Shown: in pieces, positions 1 to 11,274 of the stretch
How the letters are laid out: every line of letters starts with the position of its first letter
Numbering within the stretch: the first letter of the stretch is position 1
Origin: Epiperipatus broadwayi
Lineage: Eukaryota > Onychophora > Udeonychophora > Euonychophora > Peripatidae
Assembly (NCBI GenBank): GCA_028023455.1
Contig: JAQFVV010012537.1
Span: 122,001-186,000 of the forward strand
Length of the DNA: 64,000 nucleotides
Reading direction: 5' to 3'
The notes under the pieces: model-generated
Databases searched by the model: none
What the model was told of the DNA's origin: nothing
The model's input: the letters and a program-made list of their open reading frames with translations, nothing else
Program-made: the position numbers and the translations under genes

Positions 1-1321
1 GAAGGTTTCAGTCCCCAAGCTCTGTAAGTATTTATAATTATATTAAAATTTTTAAATATTAGTAAATTTGATATATTTCTCCATTTAAAAAAAAAGGTCA
101 ATGATTTTCTCAGCTACTGCATTAACACTTTTCAGTTTGTAACATTACAAGTAGAATTCATATTTATCAAATACATAAATCTTATTGACAATTTCGGCAT
201 TTATTAATTGAATTTGTTAACACCTAACATAAATTGAAAGATCTATGAATACAGAAGAAGCTTTCAGTAAGTTAAAATCTGTAAAATAGTATATTTTTGT
301 TTTATTACATTGGTAAATTAAATAAGTATATTTGAACATAACAGAGAAGTAATCCAAACTTCTCATCTGCAAAGTGTTTTAGAATGCTTTTAAAGGCATA
401 AATTGATGTTATGGCTAGATCATGAAAATATAACACTGAATTATCAAGTAAGATTGATAAACCTACCTGTATATAAGAATTATTAATTGATCAATGGCTA
501 TAATAAAATTTAAATTCAATAGATTCCATATCTGAAAAATATTAAGATTTGAGCTGGCAATCTATAACAACATATCCTGCATTTTTTTTTTTTTAAAGTG
601 TGTCAAACCATCCATGAGTCGAAGAGCAGTAGATCACCACCAAAGGATTTCTTTTCCCAGGATCTCGGTTCCTGAAGGTCACTAAGCCGGTTAGTGTTCC
701 AAACAGACTGCTCCAGTATTATTATTATTATTTTGAAACGCCTCTAGAGGCTCGTCGAAGGTTGTGTATTAAGGCCTGTAGACGATAGTGATGGTAAAGT
801 GATTAACAGCTTTTTCTTAATTGTGTAATAGTATTTGAAGCAAATAATTAATTTGGACTTAAGCTCAATCAATTTCAAACTGTATACTCGCGTTAAAGAT
901 CAGTAGTTATTTATTTTTCTTCAAAATTTGTATATAAATTACTATTGCTTAAAATATTACTGTTATTTTGTTAAGTTCTTTTGTGTGTATTTGTTCGCTG
1001 GTCACTCAGTCTTAGTTGGGGAAAGAGCACATATCAATTAATGATTATACTTTGTAAATAAATTATTGTTATATAATTTATTAATTTTATTAAAGAAAAT
1101 AAATTGTACATAAGTTAATAAGTTCACTTGTAAATAAATTATTATCACGATTTGTTACTAAGTTTATGCAAGATTGTTTAGTCTACTATCATTCATTGGG
1201 AGTAACTTGATTTAATCCCGCATTACAAATGGGATTGTGAAATATTATTTTAAACATACATGTGCTAATTTATTTCCTGATGCTAAAGCCAGGTGGTGCT
1301 CGTGTAATTTATGTAAATAAA
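1..1321. other. Non-coding sequence left of the LINE copies
   Basis: No gene was recognised. Positions 600-800 are more GC-rich than the surroundings and include a short (ATT)n run near 716-732 and a half-palindromic stretch (CCTCTAGAGG near 741); this looks like an unidentified repeat. A donor-like CTGTAAGTA at 22-30 on the plus strand, and acceptor-like ACTTACAG on the minus strand at 21-28, were not convincing as exon borders. Confidence 0.4.
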
Positions 1322-1533
1322 TTGGGGTTGGGAAAAGATAAGGGGGATTTAGATGTGAAAGCCATGGAGTTGACAAAAATTATGTTGTGGAAATGGGATG
1401 GAGCAGATTATGGGAAAACTTAGGGTGGGGAATGGAAAGATAAAGTGGCTAACAGGTTTCTCTGGGCATAGTTGCCGAGAGATTCCTGACTTCGTATAAG
1501 GAGAAGTCATAGTGTTATCACATCACATCAAAT
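1322..1533 (+). mobile_element. LINE, 5'-truncated 3' end (copy 1)
   Basis: This segment matches the last 200 bp of the LINE copy at 1540-3285 at most positions, including the AAAGCCATGGAGTTGACAAA-type core, the GTTTCTCTGG run and a tail of ATCACATCAC repeats. It therefore looks like a severely 5'-truncated copy of the same element, lying directly upstream of a longer copy. The shared 3' tail marks the true end of the family. Confidence 0.75.
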
Positions 1534-1539
1534 GGATGG

Positions 1540-3285
1540 AAGAAAATAATGTAGAGAGAGAGAGATACAAGGAAGTTTTAGTTTAGATAGGTGTATAGGA
1601 GAGTTTATTTATATAGTTACACAACTTATGGATATAAGTAGGAATTCAGGTAGCGAGTTATATATGACTTTTATAGATGTAGAGAAGGCAAATGATAGAA
1701 TAAATAGAAATAGATTATGGGTAAGTTTAGAAAATTTAGGAATGGATGAAGCTTTAGTGCATATTATTAAGAAATTATATGAAAATATTTACTATACATA
1801 TCAATTAGGGGATATAGAATCAGTTAAAGTTAAAAATAGGGTGGAAATAAGGCAAGGATGCCCTATGTCACCTATTTTCTTTTTGTTGTATTGAAATGAA
1901 ATGGAGAGAGCAATAGAAAGACTAGGAAGAGGAAGAGATACCGCTAAAAGGTGGCAAGGGAGTAAATACTTTGTCGAGTCTTTTATTTGCAGATGATGTC
2001 TTTTTGGGTGCAGAAAGAAGAAAAGATATGGAAATTATGCTGAGGACATGTGCAAGGATGGGTAGAGATGGGGATTAAATTTAGTGAAAAAAAATCAAAT
2101 ATAATGATGGTTGATACTGGGGAAAGACGAAGAATTTTTATTGAGGGATATAAAATTAGGTAAGGTGAATTGACATAGTTATTTGGGAATCATCTTAAGT
2201 TATCAGAAAAATTGCTTGGATGAATGGGAAAAAAAATTGATAAATAAAGCAAAGAAAAGAAAGGGATTGATAAAGAAATTAACAATGTTTTCATATAATA
2301 AATATGATGTAAATAGAATTGTATGGAAGGGAGTGGCAGTAGCAGAATTAACATATGGCAATGATGCATTATGTGTTAGTATTACTAACTTAGAAGAAGT
2401 ACAAAGGGAAGTAGAAAGATATGCATTAAATGCAGATATGTGGACAGGAAAAGAGACAATTCAAGGAGAAATGGGATGGTGAAGTTTTTATATGAGAGAT
2501 ACAAAAAGCAAAATGAAAATGTCCGGTACATAGCAGTTTATGGATAATAAAAGAATAGCCAAAGTAGTATTTAATTGGGTTATGAGTAAAGGGCAGGCAA
2601 CAAGATGGGTGAGAAAGGTAATACAATATGCAGAAGATTTGGATAACGAATTTATGTCAGTATACTTGTACATAAGATGGGATGATTGTGTTAGGAGGAT
2701 TGTTGAGTGTTATAGTAGTAAGGAATGGGATAGAAGAACAGATGCATAATAAAGAATAAGGAGTTGGAGAACTAGTATGGAGAGTAAAAAGAGTTTAAAT
2801 ATATATAGAAGTAAACGAAACATTGAGTGCAAGTTAATTTATGATAATAGCAAGGAAAGTAGTTTACTGTTTAAGGCTTGAATGAGATCTTTAGAAACAA
2901 GGGAATATAGATATAAATGCAAAAATATGGGTGATAGGAAGACATAGAAAATATTAGTCATCTGTTAATTCAATGTAAATGCTTGAAAACAAAAATGGTA
3001 CAAATAATGAAGTTATGGAAAAATAAATATAAACAAAGTGATTATACAGAAAATGAATTATTGGTTTTTATACTGCGTTTGGGAAAAGATAATGGAGATT
3101 TAGATATAAAGGCCATGGAGTTGACAAAGATGATGTTATGGAATCGGATGAAGCAGGATATGAAAAAACTTAGGGTAGGCAATGGAAAGGGAAGACAAAG
3201 TGGCTAATAGGTTTCTCTGGACATAGTTGTTGAGAGATTCCAGACTCCATATAAGGAGAAGCCACAGTGCATCACATCACAAATA
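1540..3285 (+). mobile_element. Non-LTR retrotransposon (LINE) with decayed reverse transcriptase
   Basis: Broken reading frames on the plus strand encode reverse transcriptase. 1628-1894 contains FIDVEKANDRINRN (motif A region) and RQGCPMSPIFF (motif B region); near 1975-2040 another frame holds LLFADDVFLG, the catalytic FADD motif. 2183-2482 gives YLGIILSYQKNCLDEWEKKL, the usual region after the palm. 2983-3207 holds the C-terminal region after a Cys/His-like ENIEHLL segment. Several frameshifts and stops make it inactive. The 3' tail is (ATCAC)n. The clade is uncertain. Confidence 0.85.
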
Positions 3286-4570
3286 CATCTGAAATGACTC
3301 AGTTTTATATACCTAATCTAATCTGTGAAAATGTTAAATAAATGAACTATGCTAAGTTTGATCATTATGATATATGCAACAATATTTTTCATTTGTTTCT
3401 GACAATATAATTTATACTAAATACAATAAAATTTAATTCTTATTTATATCAAGATGTTTATGCAATAGATTCAGAGATTAAAAATATTTGTGGTCAAATA
3501 AATTACCCACGGAAAACAATTATCTATTTTGAGAAAAATGGTTTTGTCAGATTTTCCATTACATTAAGAAGCAGCACAATACTGTTTGACAGTCCCGTTA
3601 AGAAGACTGTATGCCATAGACAAATTTTTTCACACTTATATAACTAAGAAAGCATTAGATTAGAGATAGTCAATAGCTAGATTATTCAAATGCAAGCATT
3701 TCCTTTTGAACATACTGCTCAAAATGTAATTTTGTATTAATACTCAGTGAATCCAAAATAAGCTTCTCTCAGTGAGCGAAGGAATTAATGATATTATGGA
3801 GCCTTGATTAATATAAGCAATGGCACAATCGATGTTGGATAAGTTTTCTGTGATTTCTTGCCTGTAAGTTGTACAATATCTGTTGATAATTTAATATTTT
3901 TTTATTTGTGCTGATGAACTCATATGATGTAAGATTTCAGTTTTATGAATTAATCATTTGGATTTATAAATTTGTGACTTTTATTTTACACATAACTTTG
4001 GTTTCTTTTATAAAAGATACAAAAGATCCCTAGAATGAAAAGATGAAAGTTTTCTTGTGGTTTACCCTGCTAATAGCATGCTTTGGCATGTGAAGCAAAT
4101 CGCCTCTACACTAAATGACATCATATTACATTCAGTGCTAATCAAGATTTTACTAATCAATTAATATATTGCTACATGGATTAATTCAACTGCTACTTCT
4201 GAGTGGCACACTCCACTGCTATGAAGTATCCTTGCATGAGGAGTGAAAGTGTCAATAATTAATGACCTTTATAATCAATACTGGTGGTTATCATGAGATA
4301 TTTAAAATTTGTCAGTCAGTGATAGGGTCTTTTCTAAAGGGGTAATTTGATGACCATACTCCTGGCTGTACAAAACAGAACTTTATTATATATTTAGATT
4401 TCCAAAAAATTTTAACTACATGCTTAAGGCTAGGATACTTAACCATTAATACTCCATCATAAAAATGTATTAAATCATTTATGCATGAAGGCCTTTGACA
4501 GTACAAAATATCTAAAATATTACAGATATCTATTACTAATTATGAATTTCAATACTTAGGATTTATTTAC
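3286..4570. other. Intron sequence, no recognisable feature
   Basis: This is AT-rich sequence downstream (in NBAS orientation) of the last exon found. I searched the minus strand for a phase-0 continuation of NBAS and saw none. A minus-strand open frame at 4312-4506 resembles no family known to me. Confidence 0.4.
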
Positions 4571-4733
4571 TTTATAAGAATCAGCACAGGAAAGATCCCA
4601 CAGAAGAGAATAATACTGAAAGGTTTTATCTTGTGAATCACGCCACTCTTTGAAAAGAGTAATTTCTTGCAAATTTTCTAGATGATTCAGCAAAAGGTTT
4701 AGATGTTGTTCCACATCATTCCAAGGCTGATTT
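4571..4733 (-). CDS. NBAS: NBAS internal exon, 163 nt (last recognised in window)
   Basis: The acceptor TTTTTTTAG precedes AAATCAGCC; the donor GTAAATAA starts at 4570. One A completes a Lys codon, then 54 codons: NQPWNDVEQHLNLLLNHLEN, LQEITLFKEWRDSQDKTFQY, YSLLWDLSCADSYK, ending in phase 0. The HLExL...LxxW...YxxLxDLS pattern fits the NBAS helix hairpin found about 400 residues before the vertebrate C terminus, as I recall it. The remaining C-terminal exons should lie beyond position 1. Confidence 0.88.
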
Positions 4734-4830
4734 CTAAAAAAAAAAAATCAAAAGTTTTTTTTTAAAATTATCTTTATAAAAAAATTATTGAAATATAAGT
4801 TTTTATCAAACATAAACTGTTATTTCTCAC
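4734..4830 (-). other. Short NBAS intron, 97 bp
   Basis: Its ends are GTGAGA and TTTTTTTAG on the minus strand. With the 78 bp intron at 40033-40110 it shows that this genome keeps some minimal introns next to very long, repeat-filled ones. Nothing else is seen in it. Confidence 0.85.
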
Positions 4831-4919
4831 TTAGTTAATTTGTCTTTTGGTTTTCTAATTTGTTGTTGAACATAATTAAGAGCCCTGGTTAGAATTTGCT
4901 TACGGCAGTTAAAACCAAG
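4831..4919 (-). CDS. NBAS: NBAS internal exon, 89 nt
   Basis: The acceptor TTTTTTTTAG precedes CTTGGTTTTAAC; the donor GTGAGAAA starts at 4830. The reading is LGFNCRKQILTRALNYVQQQ then IRKPKDKLT, with AA left to pair with the first base of the following exon. It corresponds to the NBAS region of repeated basic residues (RKxxxxRAxxxVxxxIxKPxxK). The exon is separated from the next by a 97 bp intron, which supports them being a real neighbouring pair. Confidence 0.87.
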
Positions 4920-6203
4920 CTAAAAAAAATATGTATATAATTTTTTTTAGGAGAATAAGAAGATATTTTTTATGTGAACTAATTGCTTTTAGATAAGATT
5001 ACAAAAAAAAAACAAAAAAAAAATATGAGATTTATTTTTATATACACATATCAATACCAGGTTAAATATTATATCAAGTAGAATTAATAAATGCTAACTA
5101 GAAGCTTAATTGAATAACTACATTCTGCCAAACTTAAATTTTGACTAAAAACTTTTACAGATTTAAAAAAGATCACATGATTAAATAGTTATTTATTGTA
5201 TATTTATTAAATTTTAACAAATTACATGATTAAATAGTATAAGATTAAACTAAATTAACAAGATTATGCAAATTTGACATAGGAATTAATATAAAAAAAA
5301 TGTGAACCAGTATAAAATCTAAAAAATAAAAGCAATTCTTTTAAAAACTACTACTGCATTTCTATACAAAATACTGCAGAAATAGATCCTTTGGGCAAAG
5401 AACTTAACATATGTATAAGAGCCCTTACAATAACCATTTCACAGACAAATATTAAAAACCTTTTAAATATGGAAGCTGTTAATACATGGAGATAAGTAAG
5501 CTACTAGTTTAATCATATTATATAATTTAGTTTAATCATATTGTATAATCTATTCAGGTTTTTTTTTTTTTTAAATTAAAAACCTTATGGGAGAAAAACA
5601 CACACACACACACAATAATAGTGAAAAATAATTATAAATGAGAATATTGGATTGAATTACATGACTCATCATTACAAATCACAATAACTTGTAAGTTTTA
5701 TATAGTTCACAATAAGTGATTTAAAGTGTACTTACTTATTAACATATTAATTAGAATATTCACAAAATATCAAAAATTTAATAGACCAATTGATTTGCCT
5801 AATTTAGGTAAAATTATTTTAATAATCATATGAACAAATTTTACAATGGTCTGCACTCTATTTCTTAAATAATTTTTTCTCCATTATTCTCTGACTTGAT
5901 CCAGAATACAATTTCTCATAATGTGGACCAAGTACACTTGTCAGTATCAGTAATATTAAAATCCTATGCAGTTTAGCACAAAGGTAGAATGATAGACTCA
6001 AAAACTAAAGATCCCTGGCTTGAAGCTCATTCTGTCATTTCCAGTTATAAAGCATCAAAGACTTAACTATTCAATTATTACAATAGTCTTAATACTATTT
6101 TTAAAATATTGCAATACATGACCCTGTTAACATGATTTCAGTTTTATAGCAAACAATAAGGTCATTAATATAAGCTTCCCACAGTTGTATCATGTTAACA
6201 ATG
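4920..6203. other. Intron sequence with a CA repeat
   Basis: This is AT-rich intron. It contains (CA)8 at 5599-5614 and several A or T homopolymers. A near-duplicate ATCATATTATATAATTTAGTTTA motif is seen around 5513-5550 as a short local tandem duplication. Nothing coding. Confidence 0.5.
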
Positions 6204-7348
6204 TGCTGTGTTCATGGGGGAAATCTAATCCTATTCGTGTCAGTGAAAAATAATTACATTAATACAAAAACTTAGGTAGGTATTAGCAAGATTATTTCTC
6301 GGTGCTAAGACTATAAATAGAAAAATATTAAAAATCTCTATCTAGAACATTCCCATCCCCAGACCAATTGGTTTCCAGCTTTTGACTCTCTTCAGACACA
6401 ATGAATAACAATAACAATAAATTGCTGACAATAATTTATCTCCTTAACTTTTGAGATTCTAATTGACTATCTTTTGTGTGTAAAAATATTTCATTTCACA
6501 AACTGCAAATATTTAAACAGTTCGTTACCCTGTAATGGTTTGTTTAAACTTCTAATTAAAGTCTATAACAAATTTCTTTCCTTCTTAACTTTATCAGTAG
6601 GCAATTTACTAATACTGCCTACGTTTAACAATACCATTTCTCCCTTTCGAGAATGCATTAACTAACTCTCAGCAGCCGTTTCCTCCTCTTGACTTAGCTT
6701 GGCTGATGTACACTAAAATTCTTTTTTTAATTTTTTTTATTAGTTATGCTAACTTACATAAATACATTAACTGTCAGTGCACCTTCCCAACTGTCAGTGC
6801 ACCTTCCCTCAGTCTAGAAAATAATCTCTATATTTGGCAGGCTTTCTTAGATTTCTCTGATATTTGGCAGTAGAAGTATTTCTGTTCTCATCTTGAACTG
6901 TATTACATCAGTTGGTTCTTCAGATCTTGATAATTGTTCATCATTACTTAGATCAGTAACATCTTGAGCCACTTTAATGTCATTTCCTGTATTCTGCTCA
7001 GCAGACAATCCATCATCATGCTCCATAGAGAGAATATTCTCATGTTAATCTTTATCAGAATTTCCAATTTCCGACTGGCTGCTACAGATTTACTATTTAA
7101 CATGATTGATATATCAGAGAATTGTTCGTGTAAATGATTTATATGTTTTATAAACTTTAAATTTTGTGAAATTTATATTGTACTTTTCTTCATCAGAAGG
7201 ACTTTTTCTGATTTTTTTTTAAACTAGTAAAAGCTTCGATAAGTGCGTATGACAACAACTCTGCAGGCGTTTTACTATTTGAAACACTTGGGATAAAATT
7301 TTTTGATTCATAGATTCTATCAAGATTCAATGTTTTATAATATTAACA
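6204..7348 (-). repeat. 3' LTR of the gypsy element
   Basis: It matches the 11275-11946 LTR: TGCTGTGTT near 6204, the CTAATCC...CAGTGAAAAATAATTA segment at 6228, the TTTTGTGTGTAAAAATATTT segment at 6471, and GATTCATAGATTCTATCAA near 7303 through TTATAATATTAACA at 7348. It is about 470 bp longer than its partner and holds a 20 bp tandem repeat (AACTGTCAGTGCACCTTCCC, 6769-6808). Confidence 0.7.
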
Positions 7349-7859
7349 TACATGAAAGTCTCTCTCTCTCTATATATATATACACATTTAAAGCTGGTAA
7401 GGAAAATCAAAAATGAATATAGATTACATTTACATATAATAATTATAAATACCCGAACTGTCAGTGCACCTAACTCTAGAAAATAATCTCTATATTATAT
7501 CAGTTGATTGTTCAGATTTTGGTGATCCATTTTCAAGTTTAATTATTCATAACTACAGATAATTTTTCAACTATGGTAATGGAATCCAGTTATTTTTTAA
7601 TAGATCTCTAACCTTTACTGCTTCGCAATCTTAAATTTTGCTAAGTTTATATTGCACTTTTCTTCATCAGAAGTACTTTTTTCTGATTTCTTTTTAAGAG
7701 TAAAAGCTTCAATAAGTGCGTATGACATTTTCTATTAAACAGTAACTCTGCAGACATTTTACTATTTGAAACCCTTGGGATAAAATGCTGGTAGAACATA
7801 ACTTCTATCAGGATGTCTTTCATGTCAGTAACTTTTATTTTCTTTAAGGTGGATTTTAA

Positions 7860-8180
7860 ACTTTGGACTGCCTTTTCCTCAAATCAATTTAGAGTAAGAT
7901 GATAATATATACCTTTATCTGTTAAGTAATTTTCTAATTTAGCAGAAGTAAACCCTGTCCCATTATCGGATATAAGGATCTCAGGATAGCCATGAGTAAC
8001 AACATTTTCTGTAGAGCTTCTATAGTACATTCAGTATTTGTAGTTTTCACAAGCTTACATTTGGCCCATCAGAAATATGAATCTACTATTAATAATATTA
8101 GATAGCCATTCATAAGTCCTGCAAAATTTATATGACTGCATTCCCATAGGTTCTTAGCCTCTATCCACAGTTTGTAAATT
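7860..8180 (-). pseudogene. gypsy integrase core fragment
   Basis: The minus strand reads HGYPEILISDNGTGFTSAKL around 7940-8010, the classic gypsy integrase segment containing the second catalytic Asp (SDNGTGF). The following minus-strand sequence (SLKFTYLTDKG-type) is broken by frameshifts. Upstream, 8030-8170 contains FDGPN/WDSYLL-like pieces in shifted frames. It is not functional. Confidence 0.75.
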
Positions 8181-8619
8181 TAATTTGGTAAATCAGCTGC
8201 AGATTATACATTTTTATCGTCTGTAAGACCACCACAAGTATGAACATATTAATGCCTTCATCCACACCACTCCTGGATATCCTTTATATAACAGTTCCTT
8301 TAAGACTTGTTGGTATAAGCCATTCAGTCAGTCATCAGGATACATCCATTACAGATTGTTGGTGGGCATTCAGGATCACCATAGCAATGAAACTTGATCG
8401 ACTCTTTGGCCATTCACCACAGATCCAACTTTTCGGCTCACTATTACCAGAGTTTCTGTTTGTCCATTCAGAAACTTTGAACTATCTAAGTTTTCTATAA
8501 TATTTATTGCATTCAACCTATTTACTTCTATAAAATTCCTCTGAGCATTTCTTTTCCCAGCCTTTTCAATTCATAGTCATAAACTGCTAATATTTTAATC
8601 CATCTTAAAAGTCTCTGGC

Positions 8620-8835
8620 TTGCATATTCAGTGTTTTTTATTATCCTTGCCGAAAATTCCAAATAAAGGATCATGATCAATATATAATGTAAAATTATAT
8701 CCATATATGTATTTAAAGAACATCTTTATTGCAAATATTATAGCCAGGGCTTCCTTGTCTACTTGATTATAACTTTTTCTAGCGGTTGATATAGTTCTGC
8801 AAGCATAAGCAATCGGACATTCGCCTCCATCATAT
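8620..8835 (-). pseudogene. gypsy RNase H fragment
   Basis: The minus strand gives CPIAYACRTISTARKSYNQV then DKEALAIIFAIKMFFKYIYG and the segment FTLYIDHDPLFGIF. The S..RxYxxxDKEALAI and LYxDHxPL patterns are the standard Ty3/gypsy RNase H and tether signatures. A frameshift follows after the GIFG segment. Confidence 0.82.
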
Positions 8836-9049
8836 CAATGTGAGATGACAGTTCCGACCTCAAAATCTGAAGCATCTGTAATAATCTGTCACTTCCAGAT
8901 CACTCCAGTTCTCTGATATCAATAAAGTTCTTGGCTTTCTGGAATGCTACTTTGTGCTCTTCAGTCCATTTCCAACTTTTCCTCCCAAGACATAATAAAT
9001 CAGACAATGGCATTAATATGTGTGATTTACTCTGGAAAAAATTTCATAA

Positions 9050-9700
9050 AAATTCAATAATCCCAGAAAAGCTGTAAATCTTTTATGTTTTTTGAAATGG
9101 CAGCTTCTTTTATACAGATCACTTTTTCAGGGTTGAAGTACTTGACATCATTATTTATTACATGCCCAGAAATTTTATATCCGAAGTTGCCCAAATGCAA
9201 TTGGCAGCATATAGTTCTTGCTCCCACTTTATTTAGCTTCAAGCACACTTCCATCACTCATTTTTCCAGCTCTTCTTTCAACTGGCCAGTGATCAATATA
9301 TAGTCTAAATAGGGAATAACTCTGCCTATGTTTAGCAATAACATATTCATCTTTACTTAAAAGATATTTGGAGCCACTATAATCCCATATGGTAATTTAT
9401 TACATTTAAACAGACTGATGTGAGTGCTTAACATCAATAATTCTGTGGTTTTCTCTGTAACTAGTATCTGATGGAACACAGACTTTAAAAACATCTTTGC
9501 GAATAATGAGACTTTATACAAAGATGCCAACACTTCGTGAATACTTGGCACAGTATAAGAACTCTTATTGATATATTTATTTACAGTAATTCGATAATCT
9601 TTGCACAGACTAATAATCTCATCCAGTTTAACAATTATGACCACAAGAGTAATCTTTGCACAAACTAATAATCCCATCCAGTTTAACAATTATGACCATA
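9050..9700 (-). pseudogene. gypsy reverse transcriptase fragment
   Basis: At 9357-9689 the frame contains SLCKDYRITVNKYIN, SVFHQILVTEKTTELLMLST and LPYGIIVAPNIF, matching the fingers-to-palm motifs of gypsy RT (DYRxLN, Q xxL, LPFGLxxAPxxFQ). At about 9257-9310 another frame reads LDYILITGQLKEELEK, where the second Asp of the catalytic YxDD box is replaced by Tyr (TAT for GAT). A partly duplicated segment at 9600-9720 (ATCCCATCCAGTTTAACAAT twice) adds to the decay. Confidence 0.82.
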
Positions 9701-9758
9701 AGAGTAGACCACAACAAGTTTTCCACAGATGATAACCCCAGTTTTTTCACTATATCCC

Positions 9759-10118
9759 CTATTGTCTCTTCAATCTTTGACTTGAAAACATATACACTGT
9801 AGGTTGTGCACCTTTAGTTAATTCCACATCTACTGGTCCATTTTGACTGAGCAACGCACTAATGTCTCTCTTTACAATAAACAGTGGTAATACTCTCCTT
9901 TTTTTATTTACTTTCGGTGGAACAGAAACTTTTCCATAAATGTGTATTCTGTTTCCATACACATCTGAGGCCACTATGTTTGTCTTAGCCAATTTTGCTC
10001 TCTCCTTGGATTTAGCCTTAATTTTATTCCACTCCTCTAGAGATAAAATCGATAGTCCATTACTACTACCTACCTCCATATTACCCTTAGTTGAATTGTT
10101 TAGCATCTTTCCTCCCAC
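9759..10118 (-). pseudogene. gypsy gag-pol junction region (protease-to-RT spacer)
   Basis: This 119-codon open frame has the region VNKKRRVLPLFIVKRDISAL, like the spacer that follows the retropepsin domain and precedes RT in gypsy polyproteins (LPLxVVxG...LLG). No active-site D-S/T-G triad is seen. It lies in order between the gag side (above 10200) and RT (below 9700). Upstream sequence at 10120-10800 is broken in all frames. Confidence 0.5.
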
Positions 10119-10813
10119 TGATTTAAAAGTTTGGACATGGCTTATTTTTTACATTATTTTCATTTTTCTTGCAAACATAAGTTAGATGTTCTTTAATCTC
10201 AAAAATAAGGCATTTCTCCAATTTAAATTTATACACCCTTTTTTGTGTGAGCTAGTAATTCTGCAGCAATAGCATGTAAAATTTTTTAATGATTTATCCA
10301 TTTTAGCTCCGTATACACTAACTCGCCACTGTCTAAAATTCCAAAGTATTATCAGTTATCTCGTGTGCTATACATTTTTCAATAACCATTCTATATGTTA
10401 AATCGACTTCACTTAGTAGAGTTTTCCTAAGATTGTGGTATGACATTCCACATAATAATTGATCCAAAAATATATCCTCTAAATCCAATGTAAATTCATT
10501 GTCTAACTAATGTTTACAATACCAGATTGTAATCTGGATAGTACTCACTAAGTAATTGCTTTCTCATTCTGAAGTGCAAACGAGCCATTTCTCTTTGTTA
10601 CTGCTGCTTGAAAATATGTGGTAAGATTTTCATTTAGAACCCTGTAAATCTTCTGGAATCTTGGGATTACATAATTGCTTAGCTATTTGTAGAACACCAC
10701 TACTGGAAAAAACAACAGTGTTAAAACTTTAATTTTACCGTCTTCAATTTTACTTATCCTTGTATAATGTTCAATGTGTTCTGCATATATGTTCCACAAT
10801 GAAAGATTATTTA

Positions 10814-11121
10814 CTAAACATCACATGATCACTATCTCTTATATTAGCACATAATTGTTATTAAACAAGGCAAAACTCTCCATAGAGTAGTATCACCCTG
10901 TGCCAACCAGAGTAATCAATGGATACCAGAAGGCTTAGATCTAGGTGCAGTGCTCTCAGATCCAAGGCTCCTCACTGACAAAGGCCACAAGCCAGAAACT
11001 AGTCTGGGGATATTGGATGAGTAGGCAATAGATAGGGATTTTATGCACAAGCCTTCTGGCATCCATTGATTACTCTGGTTATCACAAGGTGGCACTACTG
11101 TATAGAGAGTTTTGCCTTGTT
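10814..11121. mobile_element. Foldback element, copy A, inside the gypsy element
   Basis: Arms at about 10863-10937 and 11049-11121 are inverted copies (AAACAAGGCAAAACTCTCCA on the left, its complement at the right end). The element is bounded by a 14 nt direct repeat, TGAAAGATTATTTA, at 10800-10813 and 11122-11135. A leader of about 45 nt before the left arm starts CTAAACATCACATGATCACT. The loop is about 110 nt. Copy B lies at 53104-53350. No coding capacity. Confidence 0.85.
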
Positions 11122-11274
11122 TGAAAGATTATTTATATCAAATTCTCATAAATTTTGCATGGGAACTACTGTTTTTTTTATACACAGTTACTTCATGCTT
11201 AATTTTTATACAATTCTTCTTCTTAAGCTCAAAATTTTATACAAGTTCTTCTTAAAACTGTCAAATGCATCATT

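Noticed and set aside
1-30. Donor-like CTGTAAGTA on the plus strand suggesting an exon of another gene at the left edge
   Set aside because: Only about 22 nt of possible exon are visible, and a plus-strand gene inside NBAS has no other support.
9940-10185. Plus-strand 81-codon open frame
   Set aside because: Complement of the minus-strand gypsy frame at 9759-10118; no similarity of its own.
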